64,000 nucleotides of DNA from CADEEN01 sp963816315 (lineage in GTDB: Bacteria > Pseudomonadota > Gammaproteobacteria > Burkholderiales > Burkholderiaceae_C). The translations under genes and the position numbers were made by a program. This document shows, in pieces, positions 1-8,881 of this stretch. The stretch lies in NCBI GenBank assembly GCA_963816315.1, contig CAWFJZ010000036.1:124001-188000 (forward strand). Reading direction: 5' to 3'. How positions within the stretch are numbered: the stretch's first letter is position 1; each line of letters begins with the position of its first letter. A model generated the notes under the pieces. The model worked only from the letters and a program-made list of their open reading frames with translations, did no database searches and was not told where the DNA came from.

Positions 1-132
1 GCGCATCGCTGCGGCGGGTCACGCCCACATTCCGAGCTGAAGCTCATCGGCTGGAGTGCAGAGCGCGACGGCGGCCTTGGCAGGGCCGGCCAATCGGCTC
101 AAGATGGTGGGCCGTGGGCACAGGGCCCGTGC

Positions 133-2664
133 ATGACCCCATCGATCCGATTCGGCCGTTTCGAGTTGCTGCCGACCGAGCGGCGCCTGCTCGCCGACGA
201 CCAGCCGCTGGCGCTGGGCGCGCGAGCCTTCGACGTGCTGCTGGTGCTGGTCGAGCAGCGCGGCGCGCTGGTCAGCAGCGCCGACCTGCTCGAGCGCGTC
301 TGGCCCGACGTGGTGGTCGAAGAGGGCAACGTGCATGTCCAGGTGTCGGCGCTGCGCAAGGTGCTCGGCGCAGCGGCCATCGCCACCGTTCCCGGCCACG
401 GCTACCGCTTGGCGATCACGGTGCAGGCGCCGCCCGGCGCCGTGCCCGCGCCACGCGTCGAGCCGCCCGCTGCTGCCGTCGCCACCAACGTCTCGCGCGC
501 GCTGGCGCCGCTGATCGGCCGCGACGACGAGCTGGCGGCGCTCGACGCGTTGCTGGCGCGCCACCGCCTGGTCAGCCTGGTTGGCCCCGGCGGCATCGGC
601 AAGACGCGGCTGGCGCAGGCGCTGGCGCTGCAACGCGCGACAGCGCATGCGCAAGGCGCTTGGCTGGTGGCGCTGGCGGCGCTGGCGTCGGCCGAGCGCA
701 TCGTGCCGGCGGTGGCCGCGGCCTTGCGCGTCGAGCTGCGCGGCGACAGCGCGGCGGCGACGCTGCAACTGGCGCGCAGCCTGGCCGCGCACGACGCGCT
801 GCTCGTGCTCGACAACTGCGAGCACCTGATCGACGGCGCGGCGGCGCTGGTGCGCGAGCTGCTCGACGCGTGCGCGTCGCTGCGCATCCTCGTCACCTCG
901 CAGGAGCCGTTGCGCCTGGCCGACGAACAGGTGGTGCGCGTCGGCGCGTTGTCGCTGCCGGCGCCGGGCAGCGCGCAGGAGCCGGCGCTGCGCCACGGCG
1001 CGATGCAGCTGCTGGTGCAGCGCGCGCGCCAGGCCGACCGCCGCTTCGAGTTGACGGCCGAGACGCTGCAGCCGGCGATCGCACTCGTGCGCCATCTCGA
1101 CGGCATCCCGCTGGCCATCGGCATGGCCGCCGCGCGGCTGCCGGCGCTCGGCCTGCAGGCGTTGAACCAGCGCCTGGCCGAACGCCTGAACTGGCTGCGC
1201 AGCGCCGAGCGCGACGTGCCGGCGCGGCAGAGCACACTGCGCGCCGCGCTCGACTGGAGCCACGGCCTGCTCGACGCGGCGTCGCGCAGCGTGTTGCGGC
1301 GGCTGTCGGTGTTCGTCGGCAGCTTCGACCTCGACAGCGCGTTGGCCGTGGCCCAAGGCGAGGTTGGCGACCTCGACCCCGACGCCGCGCTCGACGCGTT
1401 GTCGGAACTGGTGCACAAGTCGCTGGTCGGCGTCGAAGGGCTCGAGCCGCCGCGTTATCGCCTGCTCGAATCGACGCGGCTCTACGCTGCCGAGCGCCTG
1501 GCCGAAGCCGGCGAGACCGAGGCCGCGCAGCGCTGCCATGCGCTGGCGATGGTGCAGCGTGCCGAGCAGGCGCTGGGGCGCTACTGGCAGCTCGGTGACG
1601 GCGCGTGGATGGCGCAGTTCGAGCCCGACGCCGACGACCTCGAGGCCGCGGCCGACCGCGCCGTCGCCGCCGGCGATGCGCAGAGCGCGGCCGCGCCGCT
1701 CGAAGCGCTGTTGTCACTCGACGCGCAGCGCGGCGTCGATGCGACCCGCCGGGCCCGCATGCGCAGCGCGCTGGCGCTGCTGCCGCAGGCTCGCGGTGCG
1801 GCGCGCGCTTGGCTGGCGCAATGCGTGCTGCCGCACCCGCCGATCGCGCTGGCCGAGATCGGGCGCGTCGCCGCGGCCGAAGGCGCGGTGGCGGCCTGGC
1901 GCGCCGAGGGCGATGCGCAGCGCACCTACGACGCGCTGACCTCGCTCGGCTACGAACTCGGCCTGGCCGGCCGCCACGCCGAGGCCCTGGTCGCGCTCGA
2001 CGAGGCGCGGGCGATCGAGCAGCCGCGCTGGCCGCCGCGCTTGCGCCAACAGCTCGCCTCGCGCACCGGCTGCGTCGCCGGCTTCGCCGGGGACGTGGTC
2101 TCGTACCGCCGCGAAACGCAGCGCGCGCTCGAGTTGGCGCAGGCCGCGGGCGACCAACGCGGCGCGCTGCGCCACCGGCTGTCGCTGGTCGATGCCGCGC
2201 TGATGGCCGGCGACGACGTCCAGGCCATCACGCTCGGCCACGAGGTCGTGGCGCAACTGGGCGAACTCGACGCACCGTCGCTGCTGGCGACGGCGCTGCT
2301 CAACCTGTGCGCGGCGCAACTGCGCCGCGGCGACGACGCCGGCGCGCGGCGTTCTGCCGCGCGCTCGCTGCCGCTGGCGTGGCAGCACGAGCAGGCCGGC
2401 TTTCTGGTCGATCACCTGGCGCTGCTGGCGGCGCGGCAAGGCCAGCACGAGGCCGCGGCGCAACTGGCGGCGTGGTCCGACGTCTGGTACCCGGCGCATG
2501 GCCACCAGCGCGAGGCCAACGAGGTGCGGGCGCTGCAGGAGGCGGCAGCGATGGCGCGCCAGGCGCTGGGCACCGAAGCGTGGTCGCGGGCGGCGGTGCG
2601 GGGCGCCGCGCTCGACGATGACGGCGCGTTGGCGCTTGCGCGCGCGATCAGCGGCGCGATCTGA
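133..2664 (+). CDS. Winged-helix transcriptional regulator with NB-ARC-like ATPase
   Basis: An 843-residue cytoplasmic protein. Residues 1-95 look like an OmpR/CadC-type winged-helix DNA-binding domain: short beta strands, a segment reading ARAFDVLLVLVEQRG, and a closing wing at GHGYRLA. From about residue 125 there is a P-loop ATPase, with Walker A GPGGIGKTRLA and Walker B-like VLDNCEHL, of the kind found in large signal-transduction ATPases. The alpha-helical rest resembles TPR-like repeats. The ATG at 133 is the first start that keeps the whole DNA-binding domain. No partner gene or target is evident. The family is usually a stand-alone transcription factor with an unknown ligand. The fold assignment is firm, the regulon unknown. 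Confidence 0.85.
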   Translation: MTPSIRFGRFELLPTERRLLADDQPLALGARAFDVLLVLVEQRGALVSSADLLERVWPDVVVEEGNVHVQVSALRKVLGAAAIATVPGHGYRLAITVQAPPGAVPAPRVEPPAAAVATNVSRALAPLIGRDDELAALDALLARHRLVSLVGPGGIGKTRLAQALALQRATAHAQGAWLVALAALASAERIVPAVAAALRVELRGDSAAATLQLARSLAAHDALLVLDNCEHLIDGAAALVRELLDACASLRILVTSQEPLRLADEQVVRVGALSLPAPGSAQEPALRHGAMQLLVQRARQADRRFELTAETLQPAIALVRHLDGIPLAIGMAAARLPALGLQALNQRLAERLNWLRSAERDVPARQSTLRAALDWSHGLLDAASRSVLRRLSVFVGSFDLDSALAVAQGEVGDLDPDAALDALSELVHKSLVGVEGLEPPRYRLLESTRLYAAERLAEAGETEAAQRCHALAMVQRAEQALGRYWQLGDGAWMAQFEPDADDLEAAADRAVAAGDAQSAAAPLEALLSLDAQRGVDATRRARMRSALALLPQARGAARAWLAQCVLPHPPIALAEIGRVAAAEGAVAAWRAEGDAQRTYDALTSLGYELGLAGRHAEALVALDEARAIEQPRWPPRLRQQLASRTGCVAGFAGDVVSYRRETQRALELAQAAGDQRGALRHRLSLVDAALMAGDDVQAITLGHEVVAQLGELDAPSLLATALLNLCAAQLRRGDDAGARRSAARSLPLAWQHEQAGFLVDHLALLAARQGQHEAAAQLAAWSDVWYPAHGHQREANEVRALQEAAAMARQALGTEAWSRAAVRGAALDDDGALALARAISGAI

Positions 2665-2774
2665 CCGAGCGCCGTCATCACGGCTTCACGTGATGGCGTG
2701 ACGCGAAGACGCCATGGCGCCGGAGGGCGTTGACTTCTACGCTGCTGCCTCCCTCAATCGATCAGGAGAGCGCT

Positions 2775-2960
2775 ATGGGCACGCCATCGCACCACGACCA
2801 TTCGTCCTTGGATACGCACGGCTTCGCCTTGCTGCTGTCTGCCATCCTCGCCAGCACGCTGCTGTGGGCCGGTGCCGCGGTGCTCGGCGATTCGCAGCCG
2901 CCGCCGACGGCAGTGGCGACGGCGGCCACGCCTTCCCACCTGCAATGCGCGCGCCTATGA
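2775..2960 (+). CDS. Small single-span membrane protein, hypothetical
   Basis: A 61-residue product. The ATG at 2775 follows a good ribosome-binding site (caggag, six bases upstream), which favours it over an in-frame start at 2730. A His/Asp-rich N-terminus (HHDHSS) is followed by one hydrophobic segment (about residues 14-34) and a Pro/Thr/Ala tail. It lies 30 bp before the response-regulator gene and could be transcribed with it. I do not recognise a family; the support is the ribosome-binding site, the membrane segment and the reading frame only. Confidence 0.5.
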   Translation: MGTPSHHDHSSLDTHGFALLLSAILASTLLWAGAAVLGDSQPPPTAVATAATPSHLQCARL

Positions 2961-2990
2961 TCACTGCGCAGCGGTAGCTCGGAGGGCGCG

Positions 2991-3638
2991 ATGACGACCG
3001 TGATCGTGGTCGAGGACGACCCCGCCTTCCTGACGCGGTTCTGCGGCATCGTCGCCGGCGCTCCTGAACTCACGCTGATCGCGGCCGTGGGCGACATCGC
3101 GTCGGCGCGTGCCGTCATTGCGCGGCAGGCGCCGGACGTGTTGCTGACCGATCTCGGCCTGCCCGACGGCAATGGCATCGATCTGATCCGCGAGACGGCG
3201 CGCGCCCATCCGGCCACCGACATCATGGTCATCTCGGTCTTCGGCGACGAGGAGCATGTGCTGGCCAGCATCGAAGCCGGCGCCACCGGCTACATCCTCA
3301 AGGACAGCCTGCCCGACGAGCTGGTGGGCTTGATCGCACAACTGCGCGCCGGCGGCTCGCCGATCAGCCCGCTGATCGCACGCCGCTTGCTCAAGCGCTT
3401 CAGGCCCGACGACAAGCCGGCCGGGCAGATACCCGACCCGCAGTCACCGGCGTTGACGCAGCGCGAGTCCGAAGTGCTGGCGCTGATTGCCAAAGGCTTC
3501 AACTTCGCCGAGATCGCGCGCCTGCTCGAAGTCTCGCCGCACACGATCAACGCCCACGTCAAGAAGATCTATCAGAAGCTGGCCGTGCACTCGCGCGGCG
3601 AGGCGGTCTATGAGGCCGGCAAGATGGGGTTGCTCTGA
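2991..3638 (+). CDS. NarL/FixJ-family response regulator
   Basis: A 215-residue two-component response regulator. An N-terminal receiver domain starts with the acidic pair in VVEDDP and carries the likely phospho-acceptor Asp54 in LLTDLGLPDG. A conserved Lys lies in YILKDSLPDE. The C-terminal LuxR-type helix-turn-helix is recognisable from LTQRESEVLALIAKG through the recognition helix VSPHTINAHVKKIYQKL. The ATG at 2991 is preceded by a purine-rich site (cggaggg). It lies 15 bp before its cognate histidine kinase, so the two form a two-component pair. Target genes are not evident from the sequence. Confidence 0.93.
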   Translation: MTTVIVVEDDPAFLTRFCGIVAGAPELTLIAAVGDIASARAVIARQAPDVLLTDLGLPDGNGIDLIRETARAHPATDIMVISVFGDEEHVLASIEAGATGYILKDSLPDELVGLIAQLRAGGSPISPLIARRLLKRFRPDDKPAGQIPDPQSPALTQRESEVLALIAKGFNFAEIARLLEVSPHTINAHVKKIYQKLAVHSRGEAVYEAGKMGLL

Positions 3639-3653
3639 AAGCAAGGCAACGGC

Positions 3654-4370
3654 ATGGACCTCGAAAAATACCGACGCGTCGCCCATGCGCTTGTGGAGTC
3701 ACGGCGCCTGAACGCCGAGCTCGAAGAACGCGTGCGGCAAAAGGAACAGCAGCTCGAGCGCAACTTCGATACGCTCGAGCGCCTGTCGCGTGCGGCGGCG
3801 GTGACCGAAGAGCGCCAGCGCATCATGACCGACATGCACGACGGCATCGGTGCGCAACTGATCTCGGCGCTGTGTCTGGCCGAGAGCGAAGAGGTGTCGC
3901 CGCGCGAGGTCGCTGCGGTGCTGCGCGAATGCATCGACGACCTTCGGCTGACGATCGACTCGCTCGAAGCCACCGACCATGACCTGCTGCCGGCGCTCGG
4001 CAACTTCCGCTACCGCATCGAAGGGCGGCTGCGCGCCCTGGGCATCGAACTGGAATGGCGGGTCAACGATCTTCCCGCACTGCCTTACCTGTCGGCGCGC
4101 ACGCTGCTGCACATCCTGCGCATCCTTCAGGAGGCGTTTGCCAACGTCCTCAAGCACGCCGTCGCCAAACGGATCCGCCTCGAAACGGGTGTCGCGCAGC
4201 GGCGAGTCTTCATTCGTGTCAGCGACGACGGCAAAGGCTTTGCACCGACGGAAGAGCAAGGGCGCGGCCTGGGCAACATGGCGCGCCGGGCGGCGTCCAT
4301 CGGCGGAGAACTGCGCGTGTCGTCGAGCGCCGAGGGGACGACGGTGGAGCTGTCTCTGCCGAGTGGGTGA
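3654..4370 (+). CDS. Sensor-less HisKA_3 histidine kinase
   Basis: A 238-residue soluble histidine kinase of the NarX/DegS type. Residues 1-50 are a charged, probably coiled-coil helix. The dimerisation/phospho-acceptor helix contains His62 in MTDMHDGIGAQL. The HATPase_c domain shows an N box around EAFANVLKHA, a G1 box DDGKGF and a G2 box GRGLGNM. It has no membrane segment, PAS, GAF or HAMP domain, so it is much shorter than usual family members and has no visible input domain. It probably phosphorylates the response regulator encoded just upstream. The input could come from a partner protein or from the coiled coil. No stop or broken frame upstream suggests a lost sensor domain: the start follows the regulator by 15 bp. 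Confidence 0.88.
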   Translation: MDLEKYRRVAHALVESRRLNAELEERVRQKEQQLERNFDTLERLSRAAAVTEERQRIMTDMHDGIGAQLISALCLAESEEVSPREVAAVLRECIDDLRLTIDSLEATDHDLLPALGNFRYRIEGRLRALGIELEWRVNDLPALPYLSARTLLHILRILQEAFANVLKHAVAKRIRLETGVAQRRVFIRVSDDGKGFAPTEEQGRGLGNMARRAASIGGELRVSSSAEGTTVELSLPSG

Positions 4371-5022
4371 ACTCTTGCTCGACCCTTGGCATCACGCAAG
4401 TCGAAGCGCCGTTGCTGCACCACTTCACCCTGATGGCGCCCGACCAACTGCACCCGCTGCGCACGCGCTGCGAGGATCGTCGTCGGCGCGCCTTCGCCAA
4501 CCGCCATCGACGCCATCGCCTTGCCATCGATCTCGACATCGAGCTGATCGACACCCTGCGTCTGCACCATCAGCGCCCGCGGTGAGCGCTGCAGCCGCGC
4601 GTCGAGGGCGCTGCGCGGCAGCGCCGCCAGCCGCTGCGCGCAAAGCGCGTAGAGGTCGCAGTTGCCTTCGAGCAGGTCGCGGCGCGTCATCGCGCAGCTG
4701 TCGCGCGATTGCGCCACGCGCACGCCCACGTCCTCGATCGGCAGCCCGTGGCTCGGCCCAGAGCGCGTGGCGCGCCAGCGGCGTGGCCAGCAGCGAGAAG
4801 CGCGTCGGCACGATGCGCTTGGGCGTGAACAGTTGCAGCGCGCGCTCGGCCTGAGCGAGCCGGGCGCGAGGAACGGGCCGCGCAGCAGCTTCGCGCCGCG
4901 CGCGGCCCGCGCGCTGCGGCGCTGCGTCGTCGTCACGCCAATGGCGGCGGCGTAGCTGCTGGCGTAGTCGAGGCCGCGCTGGGCGGTGTCGATGCGGTGC
5001 GGGTTTTTTTCGTGTCGTTCAT
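4371..5022 (-). pseudogene. Frameshifted gene of unknown function
   Basis: The minus strand carries protein-like sequence split over several frames. From an ATG at 5022 the product reads MNDT, then after one extra A in a run of A it continues as HRIDTAQRGLDYASSY, then GAKLLRGPFLAPG. A lost base leads into AQAERALQLFTPKRIVPT and an extra C near 4758 leads into GLPIEDVGVRVAQSRDS and CDLYALCAQRLAALP. The reconstructed product is soluble and roughly 210 residues. The C-terminus, convergent with the kinase gene, is not resolved. I do not recognise the family. Because neighbouring intact families show the same kind of indels, these breaks may be sequence errors rather than a true pseudogene. Confidence 0.45.
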
Positions 5023-5260
5023 GCGCGGGCCGTTCGAGCGTCGCATTGAGCCGCCAGCCGGCTCGGGATGTCAATCGTGGGGGCCGCCCGTCCTGCATCG
5101 AGAGGATGTCGGCGCGCGAGCATCCCCCTAGTGTCGAGCCACGAGTTGCGCAGCTTTATGAACGTTTAAGACGCGCTTCAGGACTTCTATGCCGCGCTCG
5201 ACGAAAGTGAGTTCAAGGGCGCACGACACAGCAGCGCCCGATGCACCCAAGGAGAGCCCG

Positions 5261-5386
5261 ATGAAATTGATTGTTGTCGAACCGCTGGACCACGGCTTCG
5301 CCAGCCTGGTCTATGTCGCGGTCTGCGTCGGTTGCGCCGGCTGTGTGCTGTACCTCGTCGCGGCCCTGGCCGCGGCGGCCATCTGA
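5261..5386 (+). CDS. 41-residue single-span membrane peptide
   Basis: A short open frame starting at an ATG eight bases after a strong ribosome-binding site (aaggag). About nine soluble residues precede a long hydrophobic helix with three cysteines (CVGCAGC) that runs almost to the C-terminus. The upstream in-frame start at 5189 lacks a comparable site. This is a plausible small membrane protein, but I do not recognise it and its function is unknown. Confidence 0.45.
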   Translation: MKLIVVEPLDHGFASLVYVAVCVGCAGCVLYLVAALAAAAI

Positions 5387-5485
5387 CAGCGCCGCGTCTT
5401 CGAGCCACGGTGTGTGTTTTTTTTCCGAGAACAAGAGATCGAGGGAGCCATCGTCATGTCATTTATCCACTCAGGAGATTCCACC

Positions 5486-5806
5486 ATGTTGAACGTTCAT
5501 TGGATTGCAGGTGCCGCGATGATTTCGCTGGCTTCGCTGGCGGTCGCAGAAGAGCCCGGGCTCAGCCGCGCACAAGTGCAGGCCGAATTGGCGCAAGCGC
5601 GCGCCAGCGGCGAGCTCGACAGCCGTCGCGAGTGGGCCGTTGACGGCACGTCGGCGATCACCACCCGCAGCGCCGCCGCCGGTGCGCGCGGCCGCGCCTT
5701 CGCAGAGCCGGGGCTGACCCGCGCGCAGGTCAGGGCCGAGCTGGACCGCGCCCGTGCCAGCGGCGAGATGGATCGCTACATGTCGCAGCACGGCGGCGGC
5801 AACTGA
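5486..5806 (+). CDS. DUF4148 secreted protein
   Basis: A 106-residue exported protein. The ATG at 5486 follows caggag; residues 1-18 form a signal peptide ending at about VAEEPG. The mature part has two copies of the DUF4148 motif, LSRAQVQAELAQARASGEL and LTRAQVRAELDRARASGEM. This family is abundant in Burkholderiales, usually as small periplasmic proteins of unknown function. It is intact. It precedes the large fusion gene by about 130 bp of GC-rich DNA and may or may not share its transcript. Confidence 0.85.
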   Translation: MLNVHWIAGAAMISLASLAVAEEPGLSRAQVQAELAQARASGELDSRREWAVDGTSAITTRSAAAGARGRAFAEPGLTRAQVRAELDRARASGEMDRYMSQHGGGN

Positions 5807-5936
5807 GCCCGCGCCGGCACCGCCGCGCCGCGCTGCCTTCGGCGGCCCGGCGCGCGCGGCCGCCGAGGGCAGGCCGTGCGCTTGCAAGTCGGTGCTGCCG
5901 GTCTAAGCTGTGTGCCCGCCACCCAGCTTCGGGCGC

Positions 5937-8732
5937 ATGCAGCTTCTCGACTTCGCGAGCCCTCACCGAGCCGTTCATGGGCGCGTGCGCCGGCGCGGCC
6001 CCGCTGCGTTGCGCGGCGCGGCTGCTGCGACGCTGCTGCTGCTGGCGCTGGCGCTGGCGCTGCCTTGTGCCGCGGCCGACGCCACCCCGGGGTTGGGCCG
6101 TCCCGGCGAGCCGGTTCAGCTCAGCGTGGGCTACATGCCCTATGCCAGCAGCACCTGGTCGGGTGTCGTGATGCGCGGCAAGAAGTTCTACGACAAGTAC
6201 CTGCCGGCGGGCTCGTCGGTGGCGTTCGCGAGCGCGCTCGACGGTGTCAAGGTCGGCGCGGCGTTGGCGGCCGGACAGCATCACATCGGCTACCTCGATG
6301 ATGCGGCGACAGCACCGGCCGAGGCTGCGTTGGTGGCTGCGCTCGGCGTCTCGCGCGACCAGTGCAGCGTGTTGCTGGTGCGCGCCGATGCGCCGCGTTT
6401 TCCGAGCGCCGCCGCGGCACTCGCCTGGCTCAAAGGCCGCACGCTGGCCGCGCCCCAGGACAGTTGCATGGAGCGCTTCGCGCGGCGCCTGCTGCGCCAA
6501 CCGGGCGTGAGCGCGAACCTGGTCCTCGACCAGAACATCGAGGTCATCACCACCGAATTTCGCGCCGGCCGGCTCGACGCCGCGGTGCTGTCGGAGCCCA
6601 GCGCGTCGCGCCTGGTCGGCGAGGGCAGCGCGCGCCGCGTCGCCTCGGGCGCCGGCTGGCGGCAGTTCGATGCCGGCGGCCTGGCGATGCGCAGCGAGCT
6701 GCTCGAACAGCGGCCCGATGTCGCCCTGGCCTGGCTGCGCGCCGAACTCGAAGCCCAGCAGTTCCTCGCCGATCCGGCCAACGCCGGCGAAATCATGCAG
6801 ATCCTCGCCGCGCAGACCTCGGGCTTCGAGCTGCACGATCTGTGGCAGGGCCTCTACGGCCGCCACGCCGAGCTCGAGGGCGGTTCGAGCTTGCGGCTGG
6901 CGCTGCCGTTCGTCTTCGATGCGCAGGCATTGCAGGCCCTGGCTGACGCCGGCGCGCCGGCGCAGCGTCGGCCCCGGCCCGAATTTGCCGAGCGCGTACT
7001 GCGCGACGCGTCAGCGCCGTCCGCTCGCCGCGAAGTCCACGCGCTGACGCCGCCGCCGGGGCTGGTGGCGCGTTCGGCGGGCCGCGACCGGGTCGATATC
7101 CGTGTGGACAAGCAGGGCTGGGGCGGCGGCGATGCGCGCCGCATCGCCATCGTGCTGGAGGCGGTCGCCGCTGAGCTGCTGTCGAAGTTTCCGGGCCGGC
7201 CGCTGGCGCCGATCCGCGTCTCGCGCTCGATGCAGGCCCCGGTGGCGCTGTACGAGCGCGGGCCGGGCGGCGAGACCCTCATCGAGCTGACGGCCAGCGG
7301 CGCCGATGCCGGGCCTTATGTCTATGAGTTCGCGCATGAGTTCTGCCACGTGCTGTCGAACCACGAGCGCCATCCGCACCATGACGTGACGCACAACCAC
7401 CAGTGGTTCGAGGAGGCCTTGTGCGAGGCCGCGTCGCTGTACACCCTGAAGACCTTGGCGCAGGCTTGGCAGACGGCGGCGCCGAATACCGAGCTGGCCG
7501 CCGCCGCGCCGCAGTTGCGGCAGATCGCCGAGCGCTTCGAGCAGGAGTCGCACCGCAGCCTGCCGCCCGGCACGACGCTGGCGAGCTGGTTCCGCGCGTC
7601 CGGTGAGCAGTTGGCGCGCGGCGCCTATCAGCGCGACAGCAACGAGGTCGTCGCCAATCTGCTGCTGCCGCTGTTCGAAGAGAACCCCGACCTCTGGGAG
7701 GCGATCGGCTTTCTCAACCTCGACGCGCCGGGGACGACCTTCCAGCAGTACCTGCAGACCTGGCTCGACAACGCGCCACCGCGCTACAAAGATGTGATTC
7801 GCTACACCATGACGCTGTTCTTCGCGCGCCCAGCTCCGCTCGGCAGCACGGCGGGTTTTCCGCAGCGCCCGATCGAGATCATCGTCACCTTCGGCCCTGG
7901 TGGCGGCGCCGACGGCATGGCGCGGCAATTGGCCGTGTTGCTCGAGCCGCTGCTCGGCGTGCCGGTGCTGGTGAGCAATGTGCCGGGCGCTTCGGGCAAC
8001 GCCGGTCTGACCAAGCAGTTGCTGAGCGCCGACGCCGACCACACGCTCTCCACCTTGACCGCGCTCACCGCGGCGGCCTGGGCCGGCGGTGTCGGCAACA
8101 TCGGCCCGGCCGATTTCACGGTGCTGGGCGTGGTTCAGGATTCGCCGTCGATGCTGTTTGTGGCCGCCGACAGCCCGCTGCAAACCTTCCCGGCTTTTCT
8201 GGCCCAGGCCAAGGCGCGACCGGGCAGCCTGCGTGTGGCCACCTCGGGCTACGGCACGCTCGACGACGTGACGTTGACGCTGCTCGGCAACCACGGCTAT
8301 CGCACCGTCAACTCCCCTTTTGCCAAACCCGAGGAACGTTATGCGGCGGCGCTGACGCGCCGCACCGATGCGCTGTTCGAGGAGCCCGGCAACGTCGCCG
8401 CGCACCTGGCGTCGGGCCAACTGCGGCCGCTGGTCGTCTTTGCCGAGACACGCCACCCGGCGTTTCCGCAGGTGCCGGCGATCCGCGAGTTCGGCATGGC
8501 GATCGGCGACCTGCCGAACTTTCGCACGCTGGCGATGCATGCCCGCGCTGCGCCGGACAAGGTCAAGGTGCTTGCGCGTGCGCTCGAGCAGGCTCTGGCC
8601 AGCCCGGCGTGGCAGCGCTACTGCGCGCAGACCTACACCTGCACGGCGATCGACACGCCGGCGCAGGCCCAGGCGCGCGTGCAAGCGCTGGTCAACAAGG
8701 TCTCGGCGACGTTGGAGCGGCTGCCGCGATGA
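5937..8732 (+). CDS. Secreted three-domain fusion: NMT1-like SBP, gluzincin-like peptidase, Bug/TctC-like SBP
   Basis: One uninterrupted frame of about 931 residues. A signal peptide (Arg-rich start, then LLLLALALALP) is followed by an NMT1/SsuA-like substrate-binding domain (about 57-340; YMPYASSTWSGVVMRGKKFY). Next comes a gluzincin-like zinc-peptidase domain (about 385-635) with HEFCH at 467-471 and a candidate third ligand in WFEEALCEAAS. Last is a tripartite-tricarboxylate/Bug-type binding domain (about 638-931; FPQRPIEIIVTFGPGGGADG, then NVPGASGNAG). No membrane permease or ATPase is nearby. The start is uncertain: GTG 5910 and GTG 5985 are in-frame alternatives, and 5985 would give a conventional-length signal peptide. 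It ends inside the first copy of a 76-bp repeat and is followed by a Peripla_BP_6 gene. The individual folds are recognised by motif; their combination and role are unknown. Confidence 0.85.
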   Translation: MQLLDFASPHRAVHGRVRRRGPAALRGAAAATLLLLALALALPCAAADATPGLGRPGEPVQLSVGYMPYASSTWSGVVMRGKKFYDKYLPAGSSVAFASALDGVKVGAALAAGQHHIGYLDDAATAPAEAALVAALGVSRDQCSVLLVRADAPRFPSAAAALAWLKGRTLAAPQDSCMERFARRLLRQPGVSANLVLDQNIEVITTEFRAGRLDAAVLSEPSASRLVGEGSARRVASGAGWRQFDAGGLAMRSELLEQRPDVALAWLRAELEAQQFLADPANAGEIMQILAAQTSGFELHDLWQGLYGRHAELEGGSSLRLALPFVFDAQALQALADAGAPAQRRPRPEFAERVLRDASAPSARREVHALTPPPGLVARSAGRDRVDIRVDKQGWGGGDARRIAIVLEAVAAELLSKFPGRPLAPIRVSRSMQAPVALYERGPGGETLIELTASGADAGPYVYEFAHEFCHVLSNHERHPHHDVTHNHQWFEEALCEAASLYTLKTLAQAWQTAAPNTELAAAAPQLRQIAERFEQESHRSLPPGTTLASWFRASGEQLARGAYQRDSNEVVANLLLPLFEENPDLWEAIGFLNLDAPGTTFQQYLQTWLDNAPPRYKDVIRYTMTLFFARPAPLGSTAGFPQRPIEIIVTFGPGGGADGMARQLAVLLEPLLGVPVLVSNVPGASGNAGLTKQLLSADADHTLSTLTALTAAAWAGGVGNIGPADFTVLGVVQDSPSMLFVAADSPLQTFPAFLAQAKARPGSLRVATSGYGTLDDVTLTLLGNHGYRTVNSPFAKPEERYAAALTRRTDALFEEPGNVAAHLASGQLRPLVVFAETRHPAFPQVPAIREFGMAIGDLPNFRTLAMHARAAPDKVKVLARALEQALASPAWQRYCAQTYTCTAIDTPAQAQARVQALVNKVSATLERLPR

Positions 8733-8880
8733 GCGCCGCCGGGCCGCTCCCAAGGCGCTCGCTCCCCCTCGGGGGGACCGGCGCGAAGCGCCGTGGGGGG
8801 CTACATGAGCGCCGCCGGGCCGCTCGCAAGGCGCTCGCTCCCCCTCAGGGGGACCGGCGCGAAGCGCCGTAGGGGGTACA
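8729..8880 (+). repeat. Tandem 76-bp GC-rich palindromic repeat, two copies
   Basis: Two near-identical copies (8729-8804 and 8805-8880) each begin with ATGAGCGCCGCCGGGCCGCT. Each contains a hairpin core of the form CCCCCTC-GGGGG and GGCGCGAAGCGCC and ends in G-runs. The stop codon of the upstream gene (TGA, 8730-8732) is the start of copy 1. The TAGGGGG of copy 2 lies where the ribosome-binding site of the next gene (GTG at 8882) would be. A diverged single copy occurs at 14744-14820. Confidence 0.9.
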
Positions 8881-8881
8881 C

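Noticed and set aside
19..1539. A 506-codon minus-strand frame opposite the first regulator
   Set aside because: Composition is Arg/Gln/Ala-rich as in antisense shadows, and the plus strand has clear winged-helix and P-loop motifs.
4960..5260. Further genes between the frameshifted unknown gene and the 41-residue peptide
   Set aside because: Only short frames without ribosome-binding sites or family features; treated as intergenic.
5390..5425. Run of eight T after the 41-residue peptide gene as a rho-independent terminator
   Set aside because: No stable G/C stem precedes the T-run.
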